Positions 13,476 to 26,818 are shown, counted from the stretch's first letter. The stretch is DNA of 64,000 nucleotides from Sipunculus nudus (GCA_026874595.1 CM049317.1:29442901-29506900); one strand, 5' to 3'. Numbers and translations are program-made. The notes: generated by a model not told the origin, from the letters alone.

Positions 13476-16140
13476 GTTAGTCAGTGTTTGTAAAAATGAT
13501 TAACTTGAAAGAAAATCTTGTTTTCAAAAGTTTATGATGCATTATACTCAAACCTCAGTAGAACCTCAGAGGTTTGCATAAATGTCCTAAATACAGGTTA
13601 TGATTTCTGGTGTACTCCTAGCTAACAGTATATAAAACCTGAAACCTGTAACATGTCATATATCATATAATTCTTAATGGTGACCTTTACTTTTATTAAT
13701 AGACAATATAGTCATGAACCTAACCTCTTTAAACAAAATATTAATACCTGAAACAAATAACATCATTGCTGTAATCTGTTATCAAGTCAACCATAACATT
13801 AAAAGTATGCATGTATTTATCCATCCATTAAAGTTTTATAATGATGGTTTTTTTATGCCTTATTTACAGTAAAGTGAACATGGGGGAGTTAGTTTGCCTA
13901 CTCCCCAGTCATTTCATTTCACCCCATCCTAACCTTCATGTGTTACGAAAAGGTACATGGTTGTTTTTTACCTTCATTACAGGAGAGTGGACATGTTGGA
14001 GTGAGTTCAGCCAGTGTTCACATTCATGTGTTATGAAAATTTACATGGGCGTTTTTCACCATCTTTGCAGGAGAGTGGAATTGTTGGTGTGAGTTCAGCC
14101 CATGCTCACGTTCATGTGTTATGAAAATTTACATGGGTGTTTTTCACCTTCATTACAGGAGAGTGGACATGTTTTAGTGAGTTCAGCCCGTGCTCACGGT
14201 CATGTGGTACAGGGATTCAGAAACGTATCCGTGTTTGTCGAGCGAGTGCACCGGGTCAGCGTTACACTAAGGAGTGTCAGGGACCAGCCTACGAGCAGCA
14301 GTCGTGTTCTAACGCAGACTGTGAAGGTACGTTATAATAGGATCTACAAATGTGCATTCTCAGGAATGCAGGCCTCCGCCATGTGGGTGGTATGGGTGGT
14401 CCTCAATGTGGGGTACTCCACAATCTGTGTTTTCATTCCCATATTGGCTCATATTCATAGGTTCGTTGGTGCATTGTTCTTGAGGTGTTCGCCTTCACTG
14501 ATATGGCCCATATTCTATGTTCATTATGTTCATATGACTGCACATTTGTGAATATTCCTGGAAGTCCTCAGATCCATATCATGAGCTGGACCCACACCAA
14601 AATCTAATCAATTCTTCATTGGCCTATTCCCAAGGTGCCCTGAACATTTTTTGGAATTCCAATCACGATTTGGTGAGTTATATTGGGAACAACCACACAA
14701 ACACACACAGGAACAGGAATGAAAGCTTACAGTCCTAGTGGAGACAATGATAGGGATAATAACAGAGATGAAGACACTAAGTGTTTTATCTTCACCTTTA
14801 GTTTTGATGAATGATGCATTGAAAACTGAACTAGAAAAGTCCTAGTATAAGCATATCTGCATGTCACAGTTGGTATGTTGAAAGCCAGGAACTTTGTGAA
14901 CTGCACATCTTTTTAAATAATTCATATTTTTTTCACTTGAACATTTTGTCGCACATAAAGATGACTTACTTGATTCTGAAACTTGAAAAATAAATCATTT
15001 TTAGTTTCTCTTTGATTCTGTGTTTAGAGAGTGCTTATATGTATTTAAAGTCAGGTTTTGTTATTGCATATATTTTATAAGTATTAATGATAAAAATAAG
15101 TGCAGTAGCTAAGCATGTAATTTTTTCCCCCACATGCTGAAATATGCATTTAATATATAATATAGAAGGATCTAGAGAATAAGTATTATTCTGTTTACTG
15201 ACCTATGTGACTGATTGGACAGCACTTCAAGGTTTGCAAATTTTTTATCATGAGAATTTATTCATTGTTGCCACTTGCTTTCCATCTAAGTATAAGTTGC
15301 CATACAATGCAGTACATCTTTCAATATTACAGCCATCACGGCTCTGTCAGTCTCATTAAAACTAGTGACAGCTAGTCAAACTAAACAGCATTTGCAAGGC
15401 ATACAAGAGTGAAGTAATCGATGAAAGGAAACCAAGCCTTTTTGGAATTCACTTACTGATTAAATTAGCATTTAGGTTGACAGTGTATATGTTAGTTAGA
15501 GTTGGCTAAGTCAGAGTGAGAAAAGGGAGACAACTCATCTTAAAACAATACAGCAAAATTATGTTTTAACTTTATACATATTTTTTCAGAGGAACAAGGT
15601 TGGGGAGAGTGGACCAAGTGGTCATTGTGTACACCACAAAATGTTCAGCTTCGCAAGAGGAGCTGTGACCTCGCATTTCCATCAGAAAAGCAGTGTATGG
15701 GACCAGTGCGTGAGGAGCGCATGTGCTTTCCGGAAAATAATTCCATTGAAGAACGCTTGGCTGCACCTGCACTAGCCAAGTCAGGAAGCGATTATAAACT
15801 TCTACACATTCTTGTTGTTGGAATTTTAGCCTTTTTGCTTGGAGCGATAATCGCTGTTGGTATTTTTCTGTACTGTCTGCACAGGCGGGAGGACAAACGG
15901 GCTACTGAAGCGGCATATAACACAATACGGCGTCAGGACGCTAAACCAAACTTATATGTGTCTCCATCAGAACTTAATATTCAACAGCAAAATCAAATAA
16001 ACATGAACAACCAAAATAAAAGTTATAACACTGCATCATTAGGCAGACATTTTAAAGACAACCAAAAGTTGACTGTAAAAGAAGCAACGTTAAAAAGAAA
16101 CTCGCTAATGAGGACAGACTTGTCATTAAACGACCTATAG
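13284..16140 (+). CDS. 3' part of a TSP1-repeat transmembrane protein (semaphorin-5-like, tentative)
   Basis: Three phase-1 exons, 13284-13475, 14159-14326 and 15590-16140, join in frame to a TAG stop. They encode two full TSP1 repeats, a short degenerate third one, a juxtamembrane stretch, one transmembrane helix, a CLHRRE stop-transfer and an Asn/Gln-rich cytoplasmic tail of about 80 residues ending in LSLNDL. TSP1 repeats placed directly before a single membrane span and a short tail fit class 5 semaphorins, which are axon-guidance cues or receptors with an N-terminal Sema domain. The Sema domain is not in this window, so other TSP1-bearing membrane proteins remain possible. The start of the gene lies upstream, beyond a long intron or outside the window. 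That this is a real gene end is well supported; its identity is not. Confidence 0.75.
13870..14158 (+). repeat. 88-bp tandem repeats carrying a 3' splice site and the start of a TSP1 exon
   Basis: Three copies of an intron-exon junction lie in a row. CAG|GAGAGTGG starts at 13983, 14071 and 14159, exactly 88 bp apart, and each is followed by 30-40 bp encoding GEW(T/N)C..EFS.C(S)..C before the next copy of intron sequence begins. A fourth, more decayed copy starts at 13870. Only the last (14159) leads to a complete exon. 88 is not a multiple of three, and use of an upstream acceptor runs into a stop, so the upstream copies are pseudo-exon starts. Confidence 0.85.
14159..14326 (+). CDS. Exon: TSP1 repeat B
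   Basis: Acceptor TTCATTACAG, donor GAAG|GTACGT, 56 codons, phase 1-1. The start EWTCFSEFSPCSRSCGTG matches the TSP1 core, followed by basic residues (QKRIRVC), and it ends with CSNADC. The first half is duplicated upstream as the 88-bp repeats. Confidence 0.85.
14327..15589 (+). other. Intron between TSP1 repeat B and the terminal exon
   Basis: AT-rich sequence of 1.26 kb bounded by GTACGT and TTTTTTCAG. Apart from some less AT-rich sequence at its start, nothing coding or repetitive was recognised. Confidence 0.7.
15590..16140 (+). CDS. Terminal exon: degenerate TSP1, transmembrane helix, cytoplasmic tail
   Basis: Follows TTTTTTCAG. It starts with WGEWTKWSLC and lacks the usual CSxxCG core, so this TSP1 is shortened. 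A hydrophobic segment (HILVVGILAFLLGAIIAVGI) then continues to FLYCLHRRE, a type I stop-transfer. The tail contains YNTIRRQ, NLYVSPSEL, a run rich in N and Q, SYNTASLGR, and ends RTDLSLNDL. The tail tyrosines and serines could be phosphorylated, but no named motif is clear. Confidence 0.8.
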
Positions 16141-17110
16141 CATCAGATCTGTACGCAGGGAGGTGTATGAGTTGGAACAAGTCTGTAACCTGGTGCTTTT
16201 TGTGATGTTGCATTCTGGGATGTGTGTATCCCATGACTGAGTGCTGCAGAATTTTACGTTATGTTGTACCGGTGCATCAAACTGCAGGTTGGACTGAACG
16301 GGAAATGCACATCTCAAAACCTGCGTAGACTTCACAACATTCTGATAAACTTTCTACATCAGAAGACGCAAGCATATCACACTGTTAAAAAAGTCTGGCC
16401 AATTTTCATCATGTTCGTAAGTTCCAAAGAGGATTACCAAGCATATTTGAACAAAATATTGTTTTGTGAACAAAACTTTGTGATGGAGTGTTCATGTTTT
16501 GAACAAAATGCTGCGAAATGACTATTTTGTGTGAAAGAACAAAAATATTTTTATCACATGGAAGAAGGACTAATATTACTCAATCAGTCTTTTACCATAA
16601 AGTTCACATGGACAGAGAGAGTGAAAGCTCCAGTATTTGTGAACTGAAAGGGAGAGGCTGGTGACCTGCAACCCGTGGTTGTTGAGGAAACCTTGAAAGT
16701 TTAACAAACTGCACCGTTAGTGGTCATGGCTGTTTGAACCATTTAGATCTAGGTTGCCAATTTGCTGCATATAAGAAGACTGCTTGTAAAATTGTTACAT
16801 TTAAATTTTACATAATTAATTTTTTTTTTATGTTTACTTTTTATACATATATTTGATAGATGAGTTGGTGAAATGTAGGGAGAATGAATGCCCAGTCTGA
16901 GAGAACCGGCGGTCGTGCTGCATATATAGCTCATGCTGACTAAATTTGGTGGGATTTTCAGTAAAAAGACTTGATTATGCTACATTTGCTCAGATTCTCT
17001 GAAGGATACCAAGATTTTATCTTATTGATTATATTGTGTAACAATTCTTATTGTAGTGTTTAAAATAAGTTTGTAGTACAACTGAAATAAAAGTTTTGTT
17101 TCCAAAATAA
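16141..17110 (+). other. 3' UTR of the TSP1-repeat gene
   Basis: About 0.95 kb without splice signals or a domain-bearing ORF runs from the TAG stop to a polyadenylation hexamer at 17087. The open frame at 16261-16521 is probably chance. Confidence 0.55.
17087..17092 (+). terminator. Candidate polyadenylation signal AATAAA
   Basis: AATAAA in the context TGAAATAAAAGTTTTG, followed by T-rich and GTTT sequence. It is a plausible 3' end for the TSP1-repeat transcript, but hexamers are common in AT-rich DNA. Confidence 0.45.
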
Positions 17111-18907
17111 TCAGCATTTATATCAGGTAGAAATGATATTTTGGCTGAAATCATGAAACTAAAACATGAATTTGAAAAAATATGAAAAGTTTGGAATCAC
17201 TTGCCAAATAGGTAAATTAGTGAAATTTCTTAATCTAGGTAAACTTCTGTGCAGCATATATCAGTTCCACTGAGAAAATGGTTTTTAATATATTCACTTT
17301 CTTTTGGAGGCATATCATATTTGAACACAGGTTATGTTCTGTCTGGGAAAATGGTTTTGAATATATTCACCACATGTCATGTTCTGTCTCATACAATATC
17401 GTATACAGGTGACTGTCTTCAATTTCTTCCGTGGTAGTTTTTATCTACAGCATGTACAAAAAGTATAGATCCATGACTATATGTGTGTATTTATCTAATT
17501 GATAAGTATTTCACCCACTGTTGTCATCATAAAGAAATATCTGATGCACTGAAGTATGTATATGTGCACATTATAACAAAACTATTGTCTGTATACTTAC
17601 ACCTGAAGTTAATGTACCACCGTATATATGAAAATCATTGTCTATCTCCACAAGAGGTCGCTGATATTACTGCTTTTATCTGGGCAGGGTTCAATCATTC
17701 CTACAAGAACCATGCACTAAAGTAAAAGCTGAACTTAAACTCCAATATTTCAGTTAAGAACAAATTAAAATATGGCTTTGACAGGGAATTTAAGGGACTG
17801 TGTCAGATAAACTTAACAGCAATTTATTTAAATCCACACAAGGCTTTTTCTGGACCTTGTGCGCTAAAAACAGACAAACTTTGATCAAAACATAACCTCC
17901 CTCCAGCTATGTTGCTAGCATTAAATTATAGTCTGTTCCCACTCTCAGTTCCAGTGTTAGCTTGATAGAGAAAGGTTAATGAGGGTCAAACCTTATAATT
18001 TTGTGAGGTTGAATAAGATGAAAAAAAAGTGTAGTGAAGAGACCGCTGGTGGAGATAAATTAAACTACTGTTGTCTGGTACTTGGTCTTTTAAGCTGCAG
18101 TTGTGCACATACATAGGCTCACTGATGCACCATTGCACTTACACATATCTTGTATCTGCATGTGTGTGTGTGTGTATACATACATTGCAGCTGTGATGTT
18201 AATGTGTTGAATAATATATGTTTATCATTTAAGTTCCCTCCCGAGGCAGCATGCATTATTTGTCATTATGAACACTAATGATATTAATGATGTTAGTACA
18301 GCTAGTATCTTGTACCTCACAGGTGTGTGTCCAGTATTATATTCCTCACAAGGAAATGGTTGACAGTTAAAAGTTGAAATATGTATATTTAAATCACTGT
18401 TGACATATAAGTGTTTGAATAATTGTTATCTTTGGATGTTTGATTAAAGTATTAGATTAAAAGTTATCATAAACAACACTACTTACGACAATTATTGCAA
18501 TTTGCAATTATCAGAAATTCATTTTTGATTAATTTATCCCTGTTATCCTTAATTTGCTACTTGCAGTTTTATTTTGGCAAATTTAGGTGATCAAAGTGAA
18601 GACTTCTGTGGAATATCTAATTTAATTTTCCTTGGTGAATTCACTTTCATCAGTACCTCAATTAGTTCATTCAAGACTTTTGTGCAAGGGAAGCACCATT
18701 GGTACACTAAATAACATTACCTCACTCATTTGCATATCATGATGTGTTACATTAACCATTTTAGTAATTTTATAACAGGTGTAACTTTTGTAAGGGGGCA
18801 GTTCTGGTGTGATTGACAGATTGAGATTTATTTTTAAAATATCTGATATTTATTATATTATATGATATCATCAATGATTTTCTTATATATATATATCTAT
18901 CTATCTA

Positions 18908-18969
<62 letters not shown>

Positions 18970-19440
18970 TGTATCATTTAATATCAGAGAGTATAAGATA
19001 AATATATTTCTGCTATTAATGGATTAGTAGAATTCCATTATGAATCTTTTTAAAAAAAATCATTGTCAGAAATAAATAAGATGATATTAGCCAAGCAATG
19101 AACAACATATCTTTACCGTATAATAATTTATTACGTCTTTTGCTCTGTACATGGCTTCAGTGCTTCCTATTTTATTTTTGCAGTGTTGTGATTCTGTGTT
19201 GTGCTTCAGCCTTCTTAACACTAATCATATCTCAAATCTGAGTATTTATATCTCGAATTTGAGATTATTCAGCTTGCTGCATCGAGTTTCATTTGCCATG
19301 CACAAAAAAGCTGTTTTTCAGAAAATAAAGTTTGGGGCTTAACAATTTAATATTCATTTATTAAGTCTTTCAGGCTCAGTCTTCATGCAACTAGATTTTA
19401 TGAACAGGTCTTTATTCCTGAAATATGATTTTAAATTTCG
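17111..19440. other. Intergenic AT-rich DNA
   Basis: Nothing coding was recognised. It contains a TA/TATC microsatellite at about 18880-18962 and a TG run near 18160. Confidence 0.6.
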
Positions 19441-19469
19441 CCATTGCATCTTGTATCAATGATGGACGA

Positions 19470-19530
19470 CAGATGGCGCCTCTGGATGGTGGTTCAACAG
19501 GTTTGTTATGTCCTCCACCACCAGAGGGCA
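19470..19530 (+). promoter_or_regulatory. Pair of CTCF-like motifs, same strand
   Basis: CAGATGGCGC at 19470-19479 matches the CTCF core YAGRKGGCRS. CCACCAGAGGGCA at 19518-19530 matches the longer consensus CCASYAGRKGGCR throughout. The CCTCTGGATGGTGG and CCACCACCAGAGG segments between and within them can also form an imperfect hairpin. They lie at the start of a less AT-rich zone (19.4-20.7 kb). Confidence 0.35.
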
Positions 19531-21480
19531 TTCCGGTGTTCTGGAGATAAGAAATTTCATTGTATCATGTACGCTCTTTACACAGCGCTTTACCCATTGG
19601 CCAACTACCTATATCGTAAGCGCTGTTTGGTATGACCCTGTATCCTGAATCTCTACACTAAATGGGAGCACTGTATTTTGGTCCAATCAGATGAGACCTT
19701 GTGCTGAGACAAAACGGTTCAGCCAAGCGAGGAATACACGAAGCCAATGTTGTTCATTTCGTTTTGAGTGACAGCTCATCGCCCCGGCGACCGTTTGAAC
19801 AGGCCATAGGCTCAGAGAGAATTGCCCCTCACGTGGTTTCTGGGCGGAGCCTGATGCCTTTCGAGTGTTTGTTGACTTGCATTTGGTTGGCTGCTCGTCA
19901 CATCAGCAGTTTTTATCAGCAGACTGGCCCATGTGCACCACCTGGTGTTTAAGTCCATCATAAACGGTCAAAGCAGGCAGCGGGAAAATCAGTAGCTTCT
20001 TTAGAATTTCCGCTGCCTCGGGAGCGTATGTATCATGGTGGTTCCTGTATGCATCATTATGAATGAATAATCCGAGACGCATGATTAGCTTGAAAATTAG
20101 CTGTTTGAAAAAGCGACCCTAATTACTGTCATGTGCGAAACAGTCTGGTCAAAAATAAAACCAGAAGCCGTGTCCACATTGTTTTTAAATGCGAAAGTGA
20201 ACAAAAATTCATTTTAGCTGAGGAACCCATAAAAAAGGAATCAAATTATATGGCAGAATACAGTGATATATATAACGAAGACAAGGCTTCATGAAGCTAA
20301 TTACGAGGTGTGGAATCCTAGGTTAGATATGTAGTTGTGCTAACGGGAAGATCGACAATGTTTGACCACTGTGAAATGGAAATATTGATTACATAAGATA
20401 CCAATTCATGCTTCGATCGATTTCACACATGATCAAAGCGTGTCGAGGTTGTCCATCGGAGACACCCGAAGATCAGGCGAGAAGTTCCGATATGTTGTGC
20501 AAGGTACGAAATTGTACTCTGTGCCAACATTTATGGAAAGGTGCAGCGGCTTTTTTCCCCTGTTTTATCCCGTTAACATCTGTATCTGTCACAAACAAAA
20601 CTAGTAAACATGTATGTTGTTTATGTTTCTGTGACGGTAATTTTGGAAATTTGTGGAGTCACTAAATGTGCACGCACTTACCAGTTACATTCTGTATGTA
20701 GACTGCACATCACCCGTTTTATAGCCTTTTGATTCTTTTGAATGTTTCCTCATTATTTCACGTTTTACAGGTGTAATAATTGAAAACTTGTTAAATGTTC
20801 GTTGTTATTTTCGTGGTTATAATAGGTAAGAATCTCTCGGAAATTAATATTTATTTACAGCATTTGGATTAAGTTATATTCATACTTTGAATATGAAAAT
20901 ATCATGTGTATTGATCGTTAATAACACCAAACATTTGACTCTGTGAACCATATTTGGTCGTCACGTTTTAATGTAACCCGTTCCCAGAGTCATCAACGGG
21001 TGATTACTTAAATTCTTAAAATGAGGTAATGTTCTACAGACAATATCAGTCCAGAACTCGCAAATATACCATATATTAAAATGATAATATCTGAATGTCA
21101 ATTTTCCATTTCACATGTTGACGTCAAATGAATTTGATGATTACAGTGTAATAGTCCAGAGCTGAGATGGTGACTCATTTGTGTTGCTATGGTTACAATG
21201 GTTTCTATGCAGAACAATCAAAAAGTAATCCATTTGTGGTAGATTTCGTTGCCAGTCGCTTGTACGTAATATAGAGTATTTTGTGTATGTTTGTATATTT
21301 TGAATATTGCTAGATCTTTTTTTTATATAAAACAAGATGTTGACAACAAATTTAAAGAAATAAATTTGAACTCTATGATATCATGTCTCGTGCTCTGTTT
21401 AAAGTTATGTGAGTGCATTTGTTAAATATCTGATTAAATTAAAACGGGTACTGGAGTCTTTACCAGGTTAAAAGTAGCAC
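19531..21480. other. Less AT-rich intergenic stretch, no gene recognised
   Basis: GC content rises at 19700-20660 and there are open frames of 83-85 codons, but none has a domain, strong splice sites or a start context that would support a gene. A palindromic CRE octamer TGACGTCA lies at 21119-21126. The zone could hold an unrecognised promoter or exon. Confidence 0.4.
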
Positions 21481-22035
21481 GATCCCCGGCCTGCACGTCT
21501 TTATCGAGCTATCAAGTTATCAGTATCACGATCAACGGCCTGTACGTCTTTATCAAGTTATCAGTATCACGATCCCCGGCATGTACGTCTTTATCAATAA
21601 AATTATCAGTATCACGATCTCCGGCCTGTCCGTCTTTATCATGTTATCAGTGCCACGATCCCCGGACTGTACGTCCTTACCAAGTTATCAGTAACACGAT
21701 CCCCGGCCTGTACGTCTTTATCAAGTTATCAGTATCACGATCTCCGGCCTGTTCGTCTTTATCAAGTGATCAGTATCACAATCCACGGCCTGGACGTCTT
21801 CATCAAGTTATCAGTATCACGATCCCCGGCCTGTACTTCGCTATCAAGTTATCAGTATCACGACCCCCGGCCTGTACGTCTTTACTAAGTTATCAGTATC
21901 ACGATCCCAGGCCTGTACTTCGGTATCAAGTTATCAGTATCACGACCCCCGGCCTGTACGTCTTTACTAAGTTATCAGTATCACGATCCCAGGCCTGTAC
22001 TTCTTTATTCAAGTTATCAGTATCTTGATCCCCGG
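21480..22035. repeat. 41-bp satellite array, about 13 copies
   Basis: Units contain TTATCAGTATCACGATC, then CCCGGCCTGTACGTC and TTTATCAAG, mostly at 41-bp spacing, with scattered substitutions and a few small indels (for example ATCAATAAAATTATC near 21592). The unit is clearly more GC-rich than its surroundings. No inverted arms or ORF were seen. Confidence 0.9.
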
Positions 22036-22837
22036 CCTAGACTATAATAAGCGTTGTGGATCCTATATTTCATTTATAAATTCTGGATGGATAAATCATT
22101 GCAAAAGCAAAAAACGATTTGATCAGATCCATAAAGTTTAAATGTGGATCAGAGTCCAGCCAATTTGCCCAATTCTGTCAGAGATTTTGCTTCAGACTGT
22201 AAATTACACTGTCCGCTTCAAAATTTAGTCACTCTGCTTTTCCCGCCAACAAAATATTACTTTATTAACTGATCACTTGCTGAGCTTGTCTAGCAATCAT
22301 GTCACCGGGATTTCTTCATAATAATGGATGTATGAAATAAATAATTTCACAAGTTTGATCCGCCTGCAAATGAGGAAAATTAGACTTCCCTGAAACATTA
22401 AAAGCTATCTGAAATCGGCGAGCGGTCTACTATAAATGCGATCCACTGTGGGTTAAATATTCGTCTATTATTAATATCAATGAATTTGAATGAAACTTTG
22501 TGGGTGGATTATGAGTTAACGAACAATTGTTTAATTTTGTGTTTCACCTGTGGTATTTTGGGCGGATCTCGTTGTGGGTCCAGGCGTTGGCGGAGGCATG
22601 CGCTCTGTGAAGTTGTTTTTACTTGTCGGTAATAGTATGTGAAACTGGAGAGAACAGTGCGAGCGCATATCCCTACTAACGTCGAATTGAATTTATTTCA
22701 CTATATATTCGAGGCCCATTTCATCCACAATTTTATCTCTTTTTCCCGTAACTAACAAATGACGTATAGATAAATAAAAGTTTATCCTGTCTCCATGCAC
22801 TTGTGGATGCGGATCTGCTCCAACTTAGATTTCTTTG
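22036..22837. other. Intergenic DNA, nothing recognised
   Basis: No gene or clear repeat. GCGGATC-type motifs recur (near 22560, 22810 and 22840) and may be older fragments of the repeat that follows. Confidence 0.5.
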
Positions 22838-23115
<278 letters not shown>

Positions 23116-26100
23116 TTAGCTGCACTGAATTCTGGACGTCAGCCACGACTCACACACGAGTCTCTGATTGCCTGAATGATAGTGGCGACATCGTGACTAA
23201 ATTACAGTCGTTGTCTTTGCGGTGTTTGATTAAACAAGCGCCAGATGATACCTTAGTGTTTTATTGCACGAGATAACATGGATGAACCTTAGAACAAAAT
23301 CTAGGTCATTTTCCCAAGTTTGCATTACACTGAACTTTCATCGTTAAATTCATTTTATATTTATTGTACATTTTTGCTCAATATTAGATAATACATTCAG
23401 AATCGGCCTTCAAATCTAGCCACTTCCACAGGCTCATTACGGATACAGAGCACCACTGTGTGTCTGTCCCATGGTAAACAGGAAACTTTACTAGGAGCAC
23501 ACGTTTCAAATGTTTCGTTTATTAAGCTGGCTGCACACTGCCCAATATTGTCGCGTGGTATTTTCTCAAAATCGCCGTTGTTTTGTCGGCTGATGGATGC
23601 ATGGCTCTCACCGACCAGCGCTCTCCAACCCATTTATCGGGAATGATAACCAGCTTCAGGCATTGCATATAAGCCAAAGATTCACTTACGATTTCTGTAG
23701 ACTTTATGTGATTTTTGTCATACACTTATTATTTATTAATAAACTCTGGTTTATTTTTGTTAAGAAAAGATCTTAAAACGCCTCTGTGACGAAAGTATAA
23801 GCTTGTTTATCAACACTGTAAAAACAATACATGCGCCAATGTTGACAAACAGAAAAAAAAAAAACATATAACCTAAGGTTACATCTGTGCGGGAATTGAA
23901 AGATTACTTATTTGCGAAACGCCCTTTGCAAAACCTAAAACCCTAGTTCGTCTGACTTGCCGCCAGGTGTCCTTGTTGAACATGTTTGGATTATTTTTGC
24001 GGACCCCCACATGTTATATACTCGTATATGGAAACAAAAAGTACAGCCTGCCTGCGTTGGGATCGGAGTTTTCTTGCCTATTTTGTTTACGGTTCAAGGA
24101 ATCATCTTTTAGCTTATAGACGTCAGATACCGGAATAGGCCCTTTTAAATAAACACAACCAGCAGGGAGATCGCATGTTGGGCCGATGTTTCCTACAGAT
24201 AACCCCGATTTTCTTTATTCCGAGCAATTATCGGACCTAGTGCATTGTTAAGCTCTGTGACCGCCGTATTTCGGGATCCCATGAACGAAACGAATGACAG
24301 ATATACCCGACAAATGTCTTTTATACAATATGCTTAGGTTCGTTTTGGCTATAAACGACATCTGACGGAAGGGCCCACGATTATTGTGAGCTGGCGGGTA
24401 CATAATGGCCCGCTTCTTATATCGTGTAGTGTGTAAGAACGTTATATCCACACGGTTGTGGTTAGAAGCATTATCATGAATCTGTACAGTAAAATTCCTC
24501 TAATACTGCCAAATTCAATGAAAAAACTGGTCATTTTACGAGGTGGTCATTTTAGAAACTCATATGAAAAATTTTGAATATTTTGTGCATATTTCTGTAA
24601 TGCATTCATGGTCTCAAATGTTATATTTCAACGAAAACCACATTCTGAAAGAGTATATTACTGTCTCCGCCTGGAGGGTATGCGTTCATCCTTGTTCGTG
24701 AGTTTGTGTGTGTGTTGTGTATTTTTGTGTTTTTTTTACAACATAACTCCCGCAATCCTAAACAGGATCTCAGGAATATTTCTGGGCTTTTTAGAAATAT
24801 ACAAGGAAAGAACCGATTATATTTTGGTGTGGATTCAGCACGTGACCCGGATTTAGGAACGTCATCAGGGAATATTCTCAAATGTACGGTCACTTATGCA
24901 CGAATGAACATTGGAATATGGACCGAATGAATTAATGCAAAAACATGGCGGAGGCTTGCATTCCCTAGAATATAGTTCCTATTTGAGAAACATACTGAAG
25001 ATGTGTCAGTGATTCAGCAGAATGGAGTACTGATCACACGTGGACATGAACTTGATACCTGGGAAGTTCTCCTCTTGATACTGGACAGGACAATAACTGT
25101 TATTAGCCTAGTCCGGGACAACACTGCACCGAACAATCTGAGATCGTGACGGCGCGGGTCTCGCCTTATTAAACAGAACAAACCAGGTTAATAGCTGGAC
25201 AATTTTCGTTAAATGTGCAGAAACAAAGTATAGCTCATGCATACCTGTAAAATACATATATTTTACAAATAATGTATACCTTCAGGTACCTGGTGTATCA
25301 CAAACATTATTCGTAATATAAATGCAGGTGCAATGTAAATGGTTTAATAATATTTTAATGCATTCTAAATATTACAAAAAAAAAAAAAAATCGGAAGTCA
25401 CGAATCACGATACACCAAGATTTGCTAATTCATTACATATATGTTGAAGGTTTATTGCTTTGGTTAGTTTATGAACTTTCCTTCAGAGGAGAAGACTGTA
25501 TTTCCACTTACAGAAGAGAAGACCGAAAGGGGGACCAGTGATTATTCACGTTAGTATATTTACTAAACAGTATTCATCTACCCCTCCGCTAGGGAGATCA
25601 TGCTTTACCTCGTGTTTGCTTGTTAGTTTGTTTGCTTTATAGCAGAACTATTTTTCACGAAAAATGTGAACATTGTGGTGGGGTTGGACATGGCGGACCA
25701 CATGACAGTTCAGGTGAGGGTCCAGAAGAACTGATTAGTCTGCGCAGGTTTGCGCTCTACTGGTTGCGCTTTATTATACGATACATTTATGGAAAATATC
25801 AAAATACTTAAATGCACATTTTTTCCAGCTGTATGTTACTCGTGAATTTAAGGTTTTATCCTGGTTTCTTATATGATATCTCGACTAACCATCATGAATG
25901 AAATTTTAATATAAGAAATAAACTCTTTATATAAAACGTAATTAACGCTGTGAGTGACTGATCTGTGATTTTCACATTTTAATTCAATCAAACAAACGTG
26001 ATTATACTGTGAGTTACGTGTCGGGCATTGCGGACTCCTTGTTTGTCTGTCTTTGAACATGGTAGAGCGTTATGAAAAGAAGATAATACGCCTTTTACTT

Positions 26101-26378
26101 AATCCGCCTTCATTGTTGTTTAAATCAAGAATAAGACTTCTGACATCATTTAATTATCGTCATTACATATATCTCCTTCCTGCCTTGTAAATCTGATGTC
26201 TATAAAATTGCGTGTACTCAAAAGCTACTTGAAAGTTTTCAACACAAATGCGCAAGTTATAAAGACTTTTGTATTAAAAAACTTATTTATTCATAAATCA
26301 GCTTTATGCCTTGTCCTTCAATAAAGGTCACATTATAGACTGGTAAGACTATCTTTTTGGAGTACAGATTGAGACCAA
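23116..26378. other. Intergenic DNA before the Kunitz gene
   Basis: No gene was recognised. At 24488-24570 a segment CAGTAAAATTCCTCTAATAC resembles the left half of the CAGT-type MITEs found elsewhere. The stretch also holds short A and T runs. Confidence 0.55.
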
Positions 26379-26386
26379 CGCAGTGC

Positions 26387-26456
26387 CCGTGGCGTCAATT
26401 TTTCTTCCAGGGTGGGGGGGGGGGAGGATGACATTTATATATATATATATACACAA

Positions 26457-26495
<39 letters not shown>

Positions 26496-26818
26496 CCTTT
26501 TTCAGCGTCTCTGAGTCACATATTCAACTATATATATATATATAATTATTATATATATATACTTAATCATATTTCAAATAATTATAATGTTTTAGAAAAT
26601 AAGTTATTTTGTGAATTCTAAGCAAGGTTTAGCTTTAACATTTTTTAGTAAATAGATCCAAAGTCCTTAATTCTATTTATTAATATATTTCATTTGCAAT
26701 ATTATTATATTTTTCTCTGAAAAGTGGGGGGGGGGGGGGAGATTACAATGACCATCCCCCCTTGCCAAAAAGTGGGCGGTATATATACCCCCCATTCCCC
26801 CCTAAATTGACGCCCCTG
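26387..26818. mobile_element. 432-bp hAT-type MITE with perfect 8-bp target duplication
   Basis: The right end, read inward, is CAGGGGCGTCAATTTAGG; the left end is CCGTGGCGTCAATTTTT, an imperfect match. The element is flanked on both sides by CGCAGTGC (26379-26386 and 26819-26826). An 8-bp duplication and CAGGGGCGTC-type ends are characteristic of hAT elements. The interior has TA, CA and G-run repeats and no transposase. It ends about 120 bp before the start codon of the Kunitz gene. Confidence 0.9.

Noticed and set aside
13983-14092. Additional TSP1 exons
   Set aside because: They are 88-bp duplicates of an exon start without the second half of the domain or a donor; reading through gives stops.
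21480-22035. CRISPR-like array
   Set aside because: The unit repeats without unique spacers and the window is eukaryotic; it is a satellite.
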